A stretch of 12,917 nucleotides of DNA, from the NCBI GenBank assembly GCA_964503935.1, contig CAZDCJ010000031.1, positions 1 to 12,917 on the forward strand, in the 5' to 3' direction. Below, piece after piece: positions 1 through 5,969 of the stretch. Every line of letters starts with the position of its first letter. Position 1 is the first letter of the stretch. Below the pieces are notes generated by a model. That model was given only the letters and a program-made list of their open reading frames with translations. It was not told where the DNA came from and did no database searches. Made by a program: the position numbers and the translations under genes. Origin of the DNA: STD2-77 sp964503935 (GTDB lineage Bacteria > Patescibacteriota > Minisyncoccia > JAHIHE01 > JAGLIN01).

Positions 1-54
1 GGCTGGAGCAGATTTTAGCATATTCAAGCCATTTATCGTTTGGCAACCGAGGTC

Positions 55-82
55 TTGACAAAAATTCCAAAAGGTGTATAAT
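55..82 (+). promoter_or_regulatory. Sigma-70 type promoter of the secreted orphan gene
   Basis: TTGACA at 55-60 and TATAAT at 77-82 are both perfect consensus hexamers, separated by 16 bp. The start of transcription should fall near 89-90, which places a leader of about 65 nt before the ATG at 155. The 54 bases upstream show no recognisable feature. Two perfect hexamers suggest high basal transcription, which fits with control, if any, being exerted in the leader. Confidence 0.85.
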
Positions 83-89
83 GAAAGGT

Positions 90-147
90 CTTAATATCGT
101 ATGTTCCCCATACAAAAAAGATATTAAGGACATGCCCTATGGAGGGG
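90..147 (+). promoter_or_regulatory. Structured 5' leader with possible SD-masking hairpin
   Basis: A 9-bp perfect inverted repeat (90-98 CTTAATATC with 120-128 GATATTAAG) encloses a second 5-bp hairpin (99-103 GTATG with 109-113 CATAC). A six-A bulge lies at 114-119. Downstream, CCCT (135-138) can pair with AGGG (143-146) inside the Shine-Dalgarno GGAGGGG (141-147). The C-run of the first loop (106-109) could alternatively pair with GGGG at 144-147. Promoter, stacked hairpins and SD-covering stem together resemble a translational control element. No known riboswitch class is recognised, and regulation is inference. Confidence 0.5.
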
Positions 148-154
148 TTAGTAA

Positions 155-1021
155 ATGTTCTTTAAGAAGACAATCACAATATTTGCCGTGCTAATGCTGC
201 TTTTGTCGGTATTGGCGGTTATGCCCGGAGCAGCAGCTCCGCAAAGAGGGAATGCTACATATAGCAGCTATTCCCAAACTACTTCCACTACCTATACAAA
301 GGTAGTGCAGAATGGTCTCGTCTTAAAAGACGAGAAGAAAACGGAGACGACTATCAAACAGACAGGAACCATAACCACTAAGCCTCTATTTCCAGCAACG
401 CCAGGCAACATGTATATGCTTAGGGCAGACGGGACGCCTCACGCAGTCATTACAACCGCCTTGGATAATGGCGCCAGTGTGAGTGGAAGGATATGTATCG
501 CCGGATATGAATCTGATTGGTCTGGCGATCTGATGACCTTTGGGCGCTCCATGAAGGTTGAGCTCATAGACAAAGGTAGCATTGTCAGTAAATGGGAGGA
601 TTCCGATCCTTTGGTCAGTAATGCCAGGTTCATTGATTACTCTGTCGCTCACAGTGGAAAATTAAGCCCTAACGCTTATCTCAAGCTGTATGTGAAGGGC
701 GCGGAGGAGTATCAGAAGCTGATCAAAGATAAGAAAGCGCCTTCTATCCAGCCTGGCGGGGGAATTACCCGTATGGACGGTACTGGAATAGATAATCCAT
801 CCGTGATGTTAAGCAAGAAAACGACTCCGGGATACTCCGCGATGGTTGCAATATCCTTCAGCAGCAGCGGAGAGGAAATCATTTCCGATCCCGATATACA
901 CATGGTCGCCTACTTCGACAGCAAGTATGCGGTATATACAGGATTGTTACCTTTTACGAGGGTAATAGATACCGATGTAGAACCGGTATATACTCACGTT
1001 TCGCTGGTAACGACCCAATAA
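155..1021 (+). CDS. Secreted protein of unknown function with N-terminal signal peptide
   Basis: A 288-residue protein. The N-terminus is a textbook Sec signal peptide: basic MFFKK, a hydrophobic core to about residue 22, and a small-residue c-region ending in AAA near residue 28, so cleavage is expected before PQRG. No lipobox cysteine is present. The mature N-terminus is rich in Ser, Thr and Tyr, followed by a charged segment and then mixed, apparently beta-rich sequence. Only one cysteine is seen in the mature part, and no later membrane helix or sorting motif is evident. The start is supported by GGAGGGG at 141-147, 7 nt before the ATG. The gene is monocistronic, with its own promoter, leader and terminator. 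The family is not recognised; it may be a surface or secreted protein, but no function can be given. Confidence 0.85.
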   Translation: MFFKKTITIFAVLMLLLSVLAVMPGAAAPQRGNATYSSYSQTTSTTYTKVVQNGLVLKDEKKTETTIKQTGTITTKPLFPATPGNMYMLRADGTPHAVITTALDNGASVSGRICIAGYESDWSGDLMTFGRSMKVELIDKGSIVSKWEDSDPLVSNARFIDYSVAHSGKLSPNAYLKLYVKGAEEYQKLIKDKKAPSIQPGGGITRMDGTGIDNPSVMLSKKTTPGYSAMVAISFSSSGEEIISDPDIHMVAYFDSKYAVYTGLLPFTRVIDTDVEPVYTHVSLVTTQ

Positions 1022-1040
1022 AAGAATTTTCAAAATTTAA

Positions 1041-1080
1041 CCTGTAAGAATCATCGATTCCTACAGGTCCTTTTTATTTT
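1041..1080 (+). terminator. Intrinsic terminator after the secreted orphan
   Basis: A 12-position stem, 1041-1052 with 1056-1067, contains one A-C mismatch and a 3-nt loop. It is followed by a T-rich tract (TCCTTTTTATTTT, 1068-1080). It begins 19 nt after the stop codon. Confidence 0.9.
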
Positions 1081-1270
1081 TGCGGCGAAGAGACATGCGG
1101 TGAGGCCGGGAAGGAGAATCGGCTCTTTGGGTGTGCAGGCGCCTGTTTTCCATATGCAGCGGGGGAAAGCCGCCGAACTTGCTTTTTTTATGGAAATAGT
1201 TTAAGATAAGACAGTGTTTTAGAGCATGCGCTTTTGAACGTAGAATAATCAGTAAATATTTCAAAGTACT
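1081..1270. other. Intergenic gap with an unexplained GC-rich structured stretch
   Basis: No convincing gene lies in this 190-nt gap. From 1082 to 1174 the sequence is GC-rich with local pairing potential: GCGGC at 1082-1086 can pair with GCCGC at 1169-1173, CAGGCGCCTG (1137-1146) is a perfect palindrome, and a T7 run lies at 1183-1189. A segment around 1099-1126 loosely recalls the SRP RNA helix 8 but lacks its conserved bases. The rest, 1190-1270, is AT-rich and should carry the rpmF promoter. A small RNA on either strand is possible but unproven. Confidence 0.4.
1218..1246 (+). promoter_or_regulatory. Possible rpmF promoter (weak)
   Basis: TTTAGA at 1218-1223 and TAGAAT at 1241-1246 are spaced by 17 bp, about 25 bp before the rpmF ATG. 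The -10 differs from consensus at one base and the -35 at two. A second option uses TTGAAC at 1234-1239 with a poor -10. One promoter is expected here because a terminator lies upstream, but the exact hexamers are uncertain. Confidence 0.3.
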
Positions 1271-1531
1271 ATGGCAAATCCAAAGCAACGCAAGCCCAGT
1301 TCGGGAAAAAATCAGAGAAGATCGCACCACGCGCTCGCGCAGACCAATGTCGCGACTTGCGAGAAATGCGGCAGCGCCAAGAGGCCTCATTACGCTTGTC
1401 CAGTCTGTGGTTTCTATAATGGCAAAGAGACCAAGGCGGAGAAGAAGGCTCCGGTGAAGAAAACTCCTGTGAAGAAAACCGCAAAAGCCGCGAAGCCGGT
1501 CAAGGAGAAGAAGACAAAAGAAGCGAAATAA
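1271..1531 (+). CDS. rpmF: 50S ribosomal protein bL32 with lysine-rich C-terminal extension
   Basis: Ribosomal protein bL32 of the large subunit. The N-terminal part (MANPKQRKPSSGKNQRRSHH) and the zinc-ribbon layout, Cys-x2-Cys (residues 31 and 34) followed by Cys-x2-Cys (44 and 47) and the NGKE motif (50-53), are diagnostic. The family is normally about 56-60 residues and this protein has 86. The surplus is a Lys/Ala/Pro/Thr tail (about residues 54-86) with a tandem PVKKT repeat, likely disordered and able to bind rRNA. The ATG directly follows AT-rich sequence with no Shine-Dalgarno site, but the family-typical MANPK start fixes it. It is the first gene of the rpmF-nusB-rnc run, 40 nt before nusB. 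Confidence 0.95.
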   Translation: MANPKQRKPSSGKNQRRSHHALAQTNVATCEKCGSAKRPHYACPVCGFYNGKETKAEKKAPVKKTPVKKTAKAAKPVKEKKTKEAK

Positions 1532-1571
1532 TCAAAGAACAAGCCGCTAATCATTAAATCTCGAAGTCCGT

Positions 1572-2069
1572 ATGTCCAACAGACATCTGTGCAGGTCGAT
1601 CGCGATGCAAAGCCTATTCGAATGGGATTTTGACAGTTCGCTCGTTGACGTTCTCTCGCATAATGACAGAAAATTCAGCAAGGATAAGCTGGCCGGGATA
1701 CTCACGGAAAATATGAAGGAGTATGCGGAAGGCATGGATGACTGCAGTTTTGCGGAAGATTTAGTGTTTGGGATTTTCGACAACATGAAGGAGATCGACC
1801 AGGTGATAAGCAAACTGGCGCCGGAATGGCCGATCGAGCAGGTGACTATCATCAACCGGAATGTCCTGCGTATCGGTGTGTACGAACTCAAGTTCGGCAA
1901 GCGCGACGACGTTCCGCCCAAGGTGGCGATCAACGAGGCTATCGAGCTCGCCAAGACGTTCGGCGGACAGTCGTCGGGGAAATTCATCAACGGCGTCTTA
2001 GGCAGTCTCTATAAGGAAATCGGAGGAGAAGCGGGAAGTCATGAAAAAGAGACTGAAGAGGAAAAATAA
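1572..2069 (+). CDS. nusB: Transcription antitermination factor NusB
   Basis: NusB, an all-helical RNA-binding protein. In model bacteria it pairs with NusE (S10) on boxA RNA to prevent early termination in rRNA operons. Family signatures are the N-terminal helix with residues 1-20 (RHLCRSIAMQSLFEWDF), the central INRNVLRIGVYEL segment, and the C-terminal hallmark around 118-147 (VAINEAIELAKTFGG, then SGKFINGVLGSLY). The 165-residue length is slightly above the usual 130-150 because of a charged Glu/Lys tail. The ATG has no Shine-Dalgarno site but places the family N-terminus correctly. It lies between rpmF and rnc in the same direction with short gaps, so co-transcription of these RNA- and ribosome-related genes is likely. 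Confidence 0.95.
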   Translation: MSNRHLCRSIAMQSLFEWDFDSSLVDVLSHNDRKFSKDKLAGILTENMKEYAEGMDDCSFAEDLVFGIFDNMKEIDQVISKLAPEWPIEQVTIINRNVLRIGVYELKFGKRDDVPPKVAINEAIELAKTFGGQSSGKFINGVLGSLYKEIGGEAGSHEKETEEEK

Positions 2070-2092
2070 TCGAGCCGCAAGCTCGTTTATTT
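2065..2092 (+). terminator. Hairpin between nusB and rnc, possible weak terminator or processing site
   Basis: CGAGC (2071-2075), a CGCAA loop and GCTCG (2081-2085) form a perfect stem. It extends outward by five A-T pairs after a T-T mismatch (2065-2069 with 2087-2091). The descending arm is T-rich but has no long T-run, so termination would be partial. It overlaps the nusB stop codon. A stem directly before rnc could also be an RNase III target, as in the known rnc autoregulation of E. coli; that is speculation. Confidence 0.4.
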
Positions 2093-2116
2093 GTTTCTAA
2101 ATATTAATATATCAAG

Positions 2117-2821
2117 ATGAATGACGAAATATCGAAACTCGAGGAGAAGATCGGTTTCGTTGCCACAGATAAGAAGCTGCTCGAGCAGGCGCTGGTGCAC
2201 CGTTCTTATCTCAACGAACACCGTGACTTCGAACTCGACCACAATGAAAGGTTGGAGTTTTTGGGAGACGCGGTCCTGGAACTGGTCTCTACGGAATATC
2301 TTTATAACAACTTTTCTAACCCCGAAGGCGAACTGACGAATTTCAGGTCGGCTTTGGTGAACGGAAAAATGCTGGCGATGGTTGCCGCGGAGGTCGGACT
2401 GGAGGACCATCTCAAGATGAGCCGCGGGGAAGAGAAGGATACCGGCAAGGCGCGGCAATATCTGCTGGCCAACGCGGTGGAGGCCGTGATCGGCGCCATC
2501 TATCTGGACCAGGGCTACGAGCCGGCGAAGAGATTCGTGACGGAGAAGATTCTTATCCACATGGACGACATCCTCGAGGAGAAGCTCTACGAGGATCCCA
2601 AGAGCCTCTTCCAGGAGGAGGCGCAGGAACAGCTCGGCATCACGCCTTCCTATCATGTCGAGAAGGAGTGGGGGCCGGACCATGACAAGCATTTCATCAT
2701 CGGAGTCTATATCGGCAGCGAGAAGATTGCCGAGGGCGAAGGCACCAGCAAGCAGTCGGCGCAGCGGCGCGCGGCGGAAAAAGGTCTCACGGCCAAAGGC
2801 TGGGACAAGAAAGAGAAGTAG
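2117..2821 (+). CDS. rnc: Ribonuclease III
   Basis: RNase III, the Mg-dependent endonuclease that cuts double-stranded RNA in rRNA maturation and mRNA decay. The RNase III domain spans about residues 5-150 and holds the signature NERLEFLGDAVLE (43-55), giving metal ligands E47 and D51. The second metal-binding site reads LLANAVEA (116-123), giving N119 and E122. Most families have Asp at the position of N119 (E. coli D114), so one acidic ligand is replaced by Asn while the essential Glu is kept. A double-stranded RNA-binding domain follows (about 160-228), beginning DPKSLFQEEAQ and ending near SAQRRAAEKGL. The length of 234 residues is typical. No Shine-Dalgarno site is visible. It is last in the rpmF-nusB-rnc run. 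Confidence 0.95.
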   Translation: MNDEISKLEEKIGFVATDKKLLEQALVHRSYLNEHRDFELDHNERLEFLGDAVLELVSTEYLYNNFSNPEGELTNFRSALVNGKMLAMVAAEVGLEDHLKMSRGEEKDTGKARQYLLANAVEAVIGAIYLDQGYEPAKRFVTEKILIHMDDILEEKLYEDPKSLFQEEAQEQLGITPSYHVEKEWGPDHDKHFIIGVYIGSEKIAEGEGTSKQSAQRRAAEKGLTAKGWDKKEK

Positions 2822-2835
2822 ACGCTCCTCTTTCT
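2808..2835 (+). terminator. Weak hairpin across the rnc stop codon
   Basis: AGAAAGAG (2808-2815) can pair with CTCTTTCT (2828-2835) around a 12-nt loop that holds the rnc stop. Only CTTTA follows, without a real T-run, so this is at best a poor terminator or 3'-end stabiliser. No better terminator for rnc is visible before the repeat region. Confidence 0.25.
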
Positions 2836-2850
2836 CTTTATGGGCAAAAA

Positions 2851-2977
2851 CTTACTGGCGGTAAGCTTCGGATTTCTGATCACGACGCCCGAAAGAGAAT
2901 TTCGGACCACGCCCGAGAGGGCATAAATGCCGCAGTAAGATATTTTGTCCCGCGCTTGCCACACCCTTTCGGGTGTG
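2851..2977. repeat. Palindromic repeat cluster after rnc
   Basis: The segment starts with CTTACTGGCGG (2851-2861) and shows an imperfect inverted copy, CCGCAGTAAG (2930-2939). Within it are smaller stems: CTTAC/GTAAG (2851-2855 with 2861-2865) and GCCC/GGGC (2911-2914 with 2919-2922). Two related units on the minus strand carry TCGGGCGT near 2909-2916 and 2886-2893. Just outside, CACACCC (2960-2966), loop TTTC and GGGTGTG (2971-2977) form a tight hairpin without a T-run. No open reading frame is convincing here. It looks like an intergenic repeat of unknown family. Confidence 0.45.
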
Positions 2978-3071
2978 ATCCCGAAATGTACGCGGACTGA
3001 AGTTTGCTACTCCAAGTTACGACCCCAGGCAATACGATAAAAATAGAAGCAGTCATTCCGAACCTTCTTAT

Positions 3072-3202
3072 TGTCATTTCGAACCGAGTGGTAACGAGTG
3101 TGAGAAATCTGGGAATTACAGGAAGCTCGTGGGGCAATATCTTTATAAAGATATCATCTGCCAGTGCATCGGTAACCCCCAGATCCTTCAAGCGAGATGA
3201 CA
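3072..3202. repeat. ~130-bp palindromic repeat element, copy 1 (REP/MITE-like)
   Basis: The left arm begins TGTCATTTCGAACC (3072) and ends AATCTGGGA (3114). The right arm, 3176-3202, ends AGCGAGATGACA and its reverse complement starts TGTCATCTCGCTTG and ends with GATCTGGGGG. The element is thus an imperfect inverted repeat with TGTCAT termini. The centre contains an 18-bp perfect palindrome (3137-3154, ATATCTTTATAAAGATAT). A partial extra end (AGTCATTCCGAACC, 3051-3064) lies just before it. A second element with the same termini and nearly the same length lies at 10411-10543. It encodes no transposase, so it would be non-autonomous. Confidence 0.7.
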
Positions 3203-3249
3203 AATCAAAGGACATGAGATGGCAGAAAAGAGTGTTATCCTTGTATTTG

Positions 3250-3337
3250 TGTCATCCCCAAGAAGTCGGGGATCCAGGATCTGAAGGAGTATCACTACCC
3301 CCCCCCTCACCCTGACCCTCTCCCGGTAGGAGAGGGG
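3250..3337. repeat. Two further dispersed-repeat-like hairpins and a C9 run
   Basis: TGTCATCCCC (3250-3259) forms a stem ATCCCC/GGGGAT (3254-3259 with 3268-3273). It is followed by a run of nine C (3298-3306) and then CCCTCTCC (3316-3323), loop CGGTA and GGAGAGGG (3329-3336). Both motifs look like repeats scattered in intergenic DNA of many bacteria rather than parts of genes. The remainder of the gap up to 3390 shows nothing recognisable. Confidence 0.5.
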
Positions 3338-3390
3338 ACGAAATGGAATGATATTTCAGTGGTATGTTTATCTCTCTTGAAGTAGCGCCG

Positions 3391-3416
3391 TAAAAAATAA
3401 AAAAGGCCTTAGCCTT
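3391..3416 (-). terminator. Intrinsic terminator of the minus-strand tail-anchored orphan
   Basis: Read on the minus strand, AAGGC, loop TAAG and GCCTT (3416 down to 3403) are followed by a T-rich tract (the A-rich plus-strand run 3391-3404). The stem overlaps the stop codon of the gene ending at 3416. It is short at 5 bp but has a good T-tract. Confidence 0.6.
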
Positions 3417-3814
3417 CATATCGCGCCTCCTTGGAGAAAGATTTTTCCCAAGAGAATGATTATGAAAGATAAGGCCATTATGATAGCTACGATAGCTACC
3501 ATCGTCCAAAATTCTTTTACTGACTGGCTGCGGCCCCTGCGTTTTGCCGAATCCCACCACTGTTCTAGGGATAATTCTCCGTCTGGCACTATGAGGATTA
3601 TCCTGCCGTTGTTTTTGTTCGTGAATTCTTCCATTCCGTCCAAGTGCTTATTTCCTATCACGAGTCTCTTCAGTTCGTCTGTGCTCCCGTTGAAGGGGAG
3701 AATAGCGCCGTACTCTTGCTCGAATTCTTGTATGGCGGTCTGATCATTCTTCCCCATCGCTTTGAGCGCGCTTCCCCATCTCGGTAGCGGTACATATACT
3801 CTGTCTTCCGGCAT
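3416..3814 (-). CDS. Small tail-anchored membrane protein, function unknown
   Basis: A 132-residue protein. Residues 1 to about 100 are soluble and charged, containing a hydrophobic strand near GRIILIVPDGE and a basic KRRGRSQ patch. Residues about 105-123 form one strongly hydrophobic helix rich in Ile, Ala, Val and Leu, followed by a short GKIFLQGGAI tail. This is a C-terminal anchor with the soluble part expected in the cytoplasm. It is a real gene rather than a shadow: AAGGAGGG (complement of 3822-3829) sits 7 nt before the ATG, a terminator follows, and the membrane segment is coherent. It is divergent from glmS, with 129 bp between the start codons. The family is not recognised. The divergent arrangement does not by itself imply a link to amino-sugar synthesis. 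Confidence 0.75.
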   Translation of the reverse strand: MPEDRVYVPLPRWGSALKAMGKNDQTAIQEFEQEYGAILPFNGSTDELKRLVIGNKHLDGMEEFTNKNNGRIILIVPDGELSLEQWWDSAKRRGRSQSVKEFWTMVAIVAIIMALSFIIILLGKIFLQGGAI

Positions 3815-3846
3815 ATTTCCGCCCTCCTTTTATCGCGTTTTTCCCA

Positions 3847-3875
3847 AACACAGATTCTTTATCAGAATTTGTCAA
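3847..3875 (-). promoter_or_regulatory. Possible promoter of the minus-strand tail-anchored orphan
   Basis: On the minus strand TTGACA (complement of 3870-3875) is a perfect -35. With a 17-bp spacer the -10 would be TGTGTT (3852-3847), which is poor. An activator or another -10 may be used. Its -35 lies only 14 bp from the divergent glmS -35. Confidence 0.3.
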
Positions 3876-3888
3876 ATCTTCCGTGAAA

Positions 3889-3917
3889 TTGACCTCGAAG
3901 TCTTGCTGGCTTATACT
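3889..3917 (+). promoter_or_regulatory. glmS promoter
   Basis: TTGACC (3889-3894), a 17-bp spacer and TATACT (3912-3917) give a near-consensus promoter. The expected start of transcription near 3924 leaves a leader of only about 20 nt before the ATG at 3944. That is too short for a glmS ribozyme, and no Shine-Dalgarno site is present. Confidence 0.85.
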
Positions 3918-3943
3918 TAAAAAGTAAATATAACCCCAAATAT

Positions 3944-5779
3944 ATGTGTGGAATCGCCGGATATATCGGCAATGCCGAAGCCAAGGATTTCCTTATCAAT
4001 GCGTTAAAAAGATTGGAATATCGCGGCTACGACAGCGCGGGAATCGCTGTGCTCAAGAAAGGCGGCGAAGTAAGGTGCGTGAAGAAGGCGGGGAAGATCA
4101 AGGAGCTGGACGAGTCCCTGAAGGATGCGGACTGGGAAGAGAACGTAGGCATAGCGCATACCCGCTGGGCGACGCACGGCGTCCCTTCCGAGGGGAACGC
4201 GCATCCGCACTGCGATTGCACGAAGAATATCTATCTTGCGCATAACGGTATCATTGAGAATTACAAATCCCTCAAAGAAAAATTGGAGACGGAAGGGCAC
4301 GTATTTCGCTCCAATACCGATACGGAAGTACTTGCGCATCTCATCGAGAAGCATTTTTCCGGCAATCTGGAAGAGGCCGTCCTGAATGCTCTCGGACAAG
4401 TAGAGGGCGCTTACGCGCTCGCGATCATCGCCAAAGACGATCCGGATAAGGTCGTGGTAGCGAAGAAATCCAGTCCGCTGGTCCTGGGGTTCGCGGACGG
4501 CGAGACCTTCGTGGCGAGCGATCCGTCGGCGCTGGTAGGATATACGGACAGCGTGATCTATATGGATGACGGCGAACTCGGAGTCATTACGCGCGACGAT
4601 TACCGCATCATTTCCATCGAGGACTATAGCGAGATCGAGAAGAAGCCTGACACCATAGAACTGGATCTTGCAGACATCCAGAAGAACGGTTTCGATTATT
4701 TCCTTCTCAAGGAGATCTTCGAGGTGCCAGAAGTCATCCGCAATTCCACGCGCGGAAGGATGATCATCGAAGAAGGGCTGGCCAAGCTCGGCGGCCTCGA
4801 GGTACTCGACCAGGAGAGGCTGCGCAGAATCGAACGCATTATCATCATCGGGTGCGGGAGCGCCAGCTACGCGGCGCGTGTGGGCGAGTACATGCTGGAG
4901 GAATATGCCGGCATCCCGGTCGAGGTCGAGCTCGGGAGCGAGTTTCGTTATCGTAAGCCGATCATCGATGAGAGTACGGCGGTGCTGGTGGTAAGCCAGT
5001 CGGGAGAGACGGCGGACAGTCTGGCATCGCTCCTTGAAGCAAAGCGGAAGGGCGCGATGTGTCTCGGCGTCGTGAATGTCGTGGGCAGCACTATCGCGCG
5101 CGCGACCGACGCGGGAGTGTACAATCATGCCGGGCCGGAAATCGCGGTAGCCTCCACTAAGGCGTTCATCTCGCAGATCGTGGTTCTCGCGCTCATCACC
5201 GTCTATCTGGGGCGTATGCGCGACATGTCGGTTACGACCGGAAAGCGCATCCTGGAAGAGATCGAGAAGCTGCCGGAACTCGTGGACGAGGTCTTGAAAG
5301 ACAGCGAGCACATCCATGAGCTTGCGAAGAAATATTCCGCTTATGGGAATTTCCTATATCTCGGCAGGAAGTACAATAATCCGATCGCGAGCGAAGGCGC
5401 GCTCAAGATCAAGGAGGTGTGCTATGTCCATGCGGAAGGGTACGCGGGCGGGGAGATGAAGCATGGACCCCTTGCGATGATTGACGATAATTTCCCCTGT
5501 GTATTCATCGCGCCCAGGGACAGCGTCTATGACAAGATGCGGAGCAATATGGAAGAAGTGAAAGCCCGTAATGGCAAGATCATCGCCGTCACTACGAAAG
5601 GCAACGAGGACCTGGGTGACATCGTTTCCGATACGATCTACATTCCCAAGACTCTGGAGATGCTGACTCCCGTATTGTCCTGCATCCCGCTCTACCTCTT
5701 CGCGGCCTACGTGGGCATCGAGAAAGGGTTGGACGTGGACAAGCCGCGCAATCTGGCCAAGAGCGTGACGGTGGAATAA
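3944..5779 (+). CDS. glmS: Glutamine--fructose-6-phosphate aminotransferase (isomerizing)
   Basis: GlmS converts fructose-6-phosphate and glutamine to glucosamine-6-phosphate and glutamate, the entry step to UDP-GlcNAc. It is a cytoplasmic enzyme. The N-terminal glutaminase domain starts MCGIAGYIG, with Cys2 as nucleophile after Met removal, and holds TRWATHG (73-79), the NG pair (101-102) and SNTDTE (123-128). Two SIS sugar-isomerase domains follow: GCGSASY (303-309) and SQSGETADS (351-359), then ASEGALKIKE (482-491) and KHGPLAMI (506-513). The C-terminus KPRNLAKSVTVE (600-611) is the invariant family ending. The 611-residue length is standard and no key residue is missing. It is monocistronic, with its own promoter and terminator and no ribozyme. 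The start is fixed by the catalytic Cys2. Confidence 0.97.
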   Translation: MCGIAGYIGNAEAKDFLINALKRLEYRGYDSAGIAVLKKGGEVRCVKKAGKIKELDESLKDADWEENVGIAHTRWATHGVPSEGNAHPHCDCTKNIYLAHNGIIENYKSLKEKLETEGHVFRSNTDTEVLAHLIEKHFSGNLEEAVLNALGQVEGAYALAIIAKDDPDKVVVAKKSSPLVLGFADGETFVASDPSALVGYTDSVIYMDDGELGVITRDDYRIISIEDYSEIEKKPDTIELDLADIQKNGFDYFLLKEIFEVPEVIRNSTRGRMIIEEGLAKLGGLEVLDQERLRRIERIIIIGCGSASYAARVGEYMLEEYAGIPVEVELGSEFRYRKPIIDESTAVLVVSQSGETADSLASLLEAKRKGAMCLGVVNVVGSTIARATDAGVYNHAGPEIAVASTKAFISQIVVLALITVYLGRMRDMSVTTGKRILEEIEKLPELVDEVLKDSEHIHELAKKYSAYGNFLYLGRKYNNPIASEGALKIKEVCYVHAEGYAGGEMKHGPLAMIDDNFPCVFIAPRDSVYDKMRSNMEEVKARNGKIIAVTTKGNEDLGDIVSDTIYIPKTLEMLTPVLSCIPLYLFAAYVGIEKGLDVDKPRNLAKSVTVE

Positions 5780-5801
5780 TCTCTTTCGGAGAAACGAAAA
5801 G

Positions 5802-5825
5802 ACAGCGTCCAAGCGCTGTTTTTTG
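5802..5825 (+). terminator. Intrinsic terminator of glmS
   Basis: ACAGCG (5802-5807), loop TCCAAG and CGCTGT (5814-5819) are followed by a T6 run ending at 5824. It lies 22 nt after the stop codon. Confidence 0.8.
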
Positions 5826-5827
5826 TC

Positions 5828-5856
5828 TTGACTTGCTGGCCTGTATGTATTATCAT
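5828..5856 (+). promoter_or_regulatory. Promoter of the orphan pair 5970-7331, with long leader
   Basis: TTGACT (5828-5833), 17 bp and TATCAT (5851-5856) begin right after the glmS terminator. Transcription would start near 5863, giving a leader of about 105 nt. The leader holds two short frames: ATG at 5879 with 10 codons, and ATG at 5925 with 12 codons whose stop (5961-5963) sits 6 nt before the next gene. Whether either is translated is unknown. Confidence 0.6.
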
Positions 5857-5969
5857 GATGCGTTATTCTCTTTAATCTATGGATGCGGAGGATATCAGAT
5901 ACGTACATTAAAAATAGAATAAAAATGGAATGTAGATCCGAAGGGTTTGTTCGTGTAGGGTGATACGGA

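Noticed and set aside
1095..1150. Possible SRP (4.5S) RNA
   Set aside because: GGTGAGGCCGGGAAGGAG resembles the helix 8 tip, but the near-invariant GGTCAGG and AGCA bases are missing and the tetraloop stem does not close properly.
1061..1390. 109-codon open frame on the minus strand before rpmF
   Set aside because: It overlaps the terminator at 1041-1080 and the rpmF coding region, with no ribosome-binding site and low-complexity basic sequence.
3004..3315. 103-codon open frame on the plus strand
   Set aside because: It spans the palindromic repeat element and the C9 run, has no start signal, and its sequence follows the repeats.
3918..3943. glmS ribozyme/riboswitch upstream of glmS
   Set aside because: The leader after the strong promoter is only about 20 nt, far shorter than the ribozyme, and lacks its core.
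4004..5317. 437-codon open frame on the minus strand
   Set aside because: It lies antisense inside glmS, which is intact and motif-complete. The composition is typical of a shadow frame and there is no ribosome-binding site.
3902..5840. Shared 9-mer CTTGCTGGC in the glmS promoter (3902-3910) and the 5828 promoter (5832-5840)
   Set aside because: The 9-mer sits at different distances from the -10 boxes in the two promoters and is not palindromic, so chance or a minor shared spacer is more likely than an operator.
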